A DNA stretch of 18,914 bases from Chloroflexota bacterium. Lineage in GTDB: Bacteria; Chloroflexota; Dehalococcoidia; UBA2979. Below the pieces are notes generated by a model. That model did no database searches. It had not been told where the DNA came from and was given only the letters and a program-made list of their open reading frames with translations. The DNA lies in assembly GCA_016875695.1 (NCBI GenBank), contig VGPB01000014.1, positions 1-18,914 on the forward strand, given 5' to 3'. Shown here one piece after another: positions 18,777 to 18,914 of this stretch; position 1 is the first letter of the stretch; every line of letters begins with the position of its first letter. Made by a program: the position numbers and the translations under genes.

Positions 18777-18914
18777 GTGGCGCCGAGATGCCCACGAGCG
18801 ATCGTCTGCGCCGCGGCGCTGCTGCTCGGCGTGCAGCTCGCCGCCTGCGGTGCCACCGAGCCGCCGCCGCGCAGCCCGCTGGGCCCCGAGGCGCGCACGG
18901 CCATCTCGCCGTCA
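18777..18914 (+). CDS. Lipoprotein, N-terminal part only (runs off the window)
   Basis: GTG 18777 follows AGGAG (18767-18771) by 5 bases and opens a frame of 46 codons with no stop to the window end. It encodes a lipoprotein signal peptide: basic MAPRCPRA, a hydrophobic core IVCAAALLLGV, and the lipobox LAAC followed by GATEPPP, a Pro-rich spacer. The protein is expected to be lipid-anchored outside the membrane. It is divergent from purA. What follows the spacer lies outside the window, so no function can be given. Confidence 0.72.
   Translation, partial: MAPRCPRAIVCAAALLLGVQLAACGATEPPPRSPLGPEARTAISPS

Noticed and set aside
17111..18904. A 597-codon minus-strand open frame over purA
   Set aside because: It is the neighbouring frame of purA with low-complexity Arg/Gly/Ala content; PurA motifs lie in the other frame.

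Overview
The window is GC-rich (by eye about 70%) and gene-dense, from a bacterium that most resembles a member of the Chloroflexota. The grounds are gene content and style: MoaD/E1/CysM sulfur clusters, a small C..H/C..C protein of a kind common there, many GTG starts, and S-box control. An actinobacterial or other high-GC origin cannot be excluded without a search. No rRNA, tRNA, CRISPR array or insertion sequence was seen.

Layout. (1) 45-293: a small glutaredoxin-like protein. It converges on a broken TadG-like von Willebrand protein (304-1423, minus). (2) 1451-3674: a strong promoter, a SAM-I (S-box) riboswitch, a small leader ORF with a hairpin, then a threonine synthase-like PLP enzyme, a NIL-domain protein and a MoaD/CysO-like sulfur carrier. 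(3) 3693-5479, minus: a DrrB-like ABC permease and a DrrA-like ATPase interrupted by two single-base frameshifts. (4) 5610-9676: an Rrf2 regulator, CysK, a MoaD~MoeB fusion, a second free sulfur carrier whose Gly-Gly is followed by four extra residues (CHLP), and an O-phosphoserine-type CysM. (5) 9695-13432: a MerR regulator with a typical 19-bp-spacer promoter, a thiosulfate sulfurtransferase, an unknown protein, and a 614-residue JAMM peptidase~DHPS~HPPK fusion. (6) 13595-15365: small zinc-binding and membrane proteins, including Trm112-like. (7) 15602-18561, minus: PurA, a CopD-like membrane protein, a Mug glycosylase and a zinc-ribbon membrane protein. A divergent lipoprotein starts at 18777 and runs off the end.

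How it fits together. Regions 2, 4 and 5 look like one sulfur-assimilation island built on ubiquitin-like protein thiocarboxylates. The sulfurtransferase supplies sulfane sulfur, the E1-like MoeB domain adenylates Gly-Gly carriers, CysM transfers the carrier sulfur to O-phosphoserine, and the JAMM peptidase trims carriers or releases product. This parallels the mec-cysO-cysM system of Mycobacterium tuberculosis. The new element is the SAM-riboswitch-controlled ThrC-like/NIL/carrier operon. Its logic suggests that the ThrC-like enzyme could make homocysteine from O-phosphohomoserine with a thiocarboxylated carrier. That is inference, not shown.

Several genes carry single-base indels, some in homopolymers. 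These may be residual assembly errors rather than real decay.
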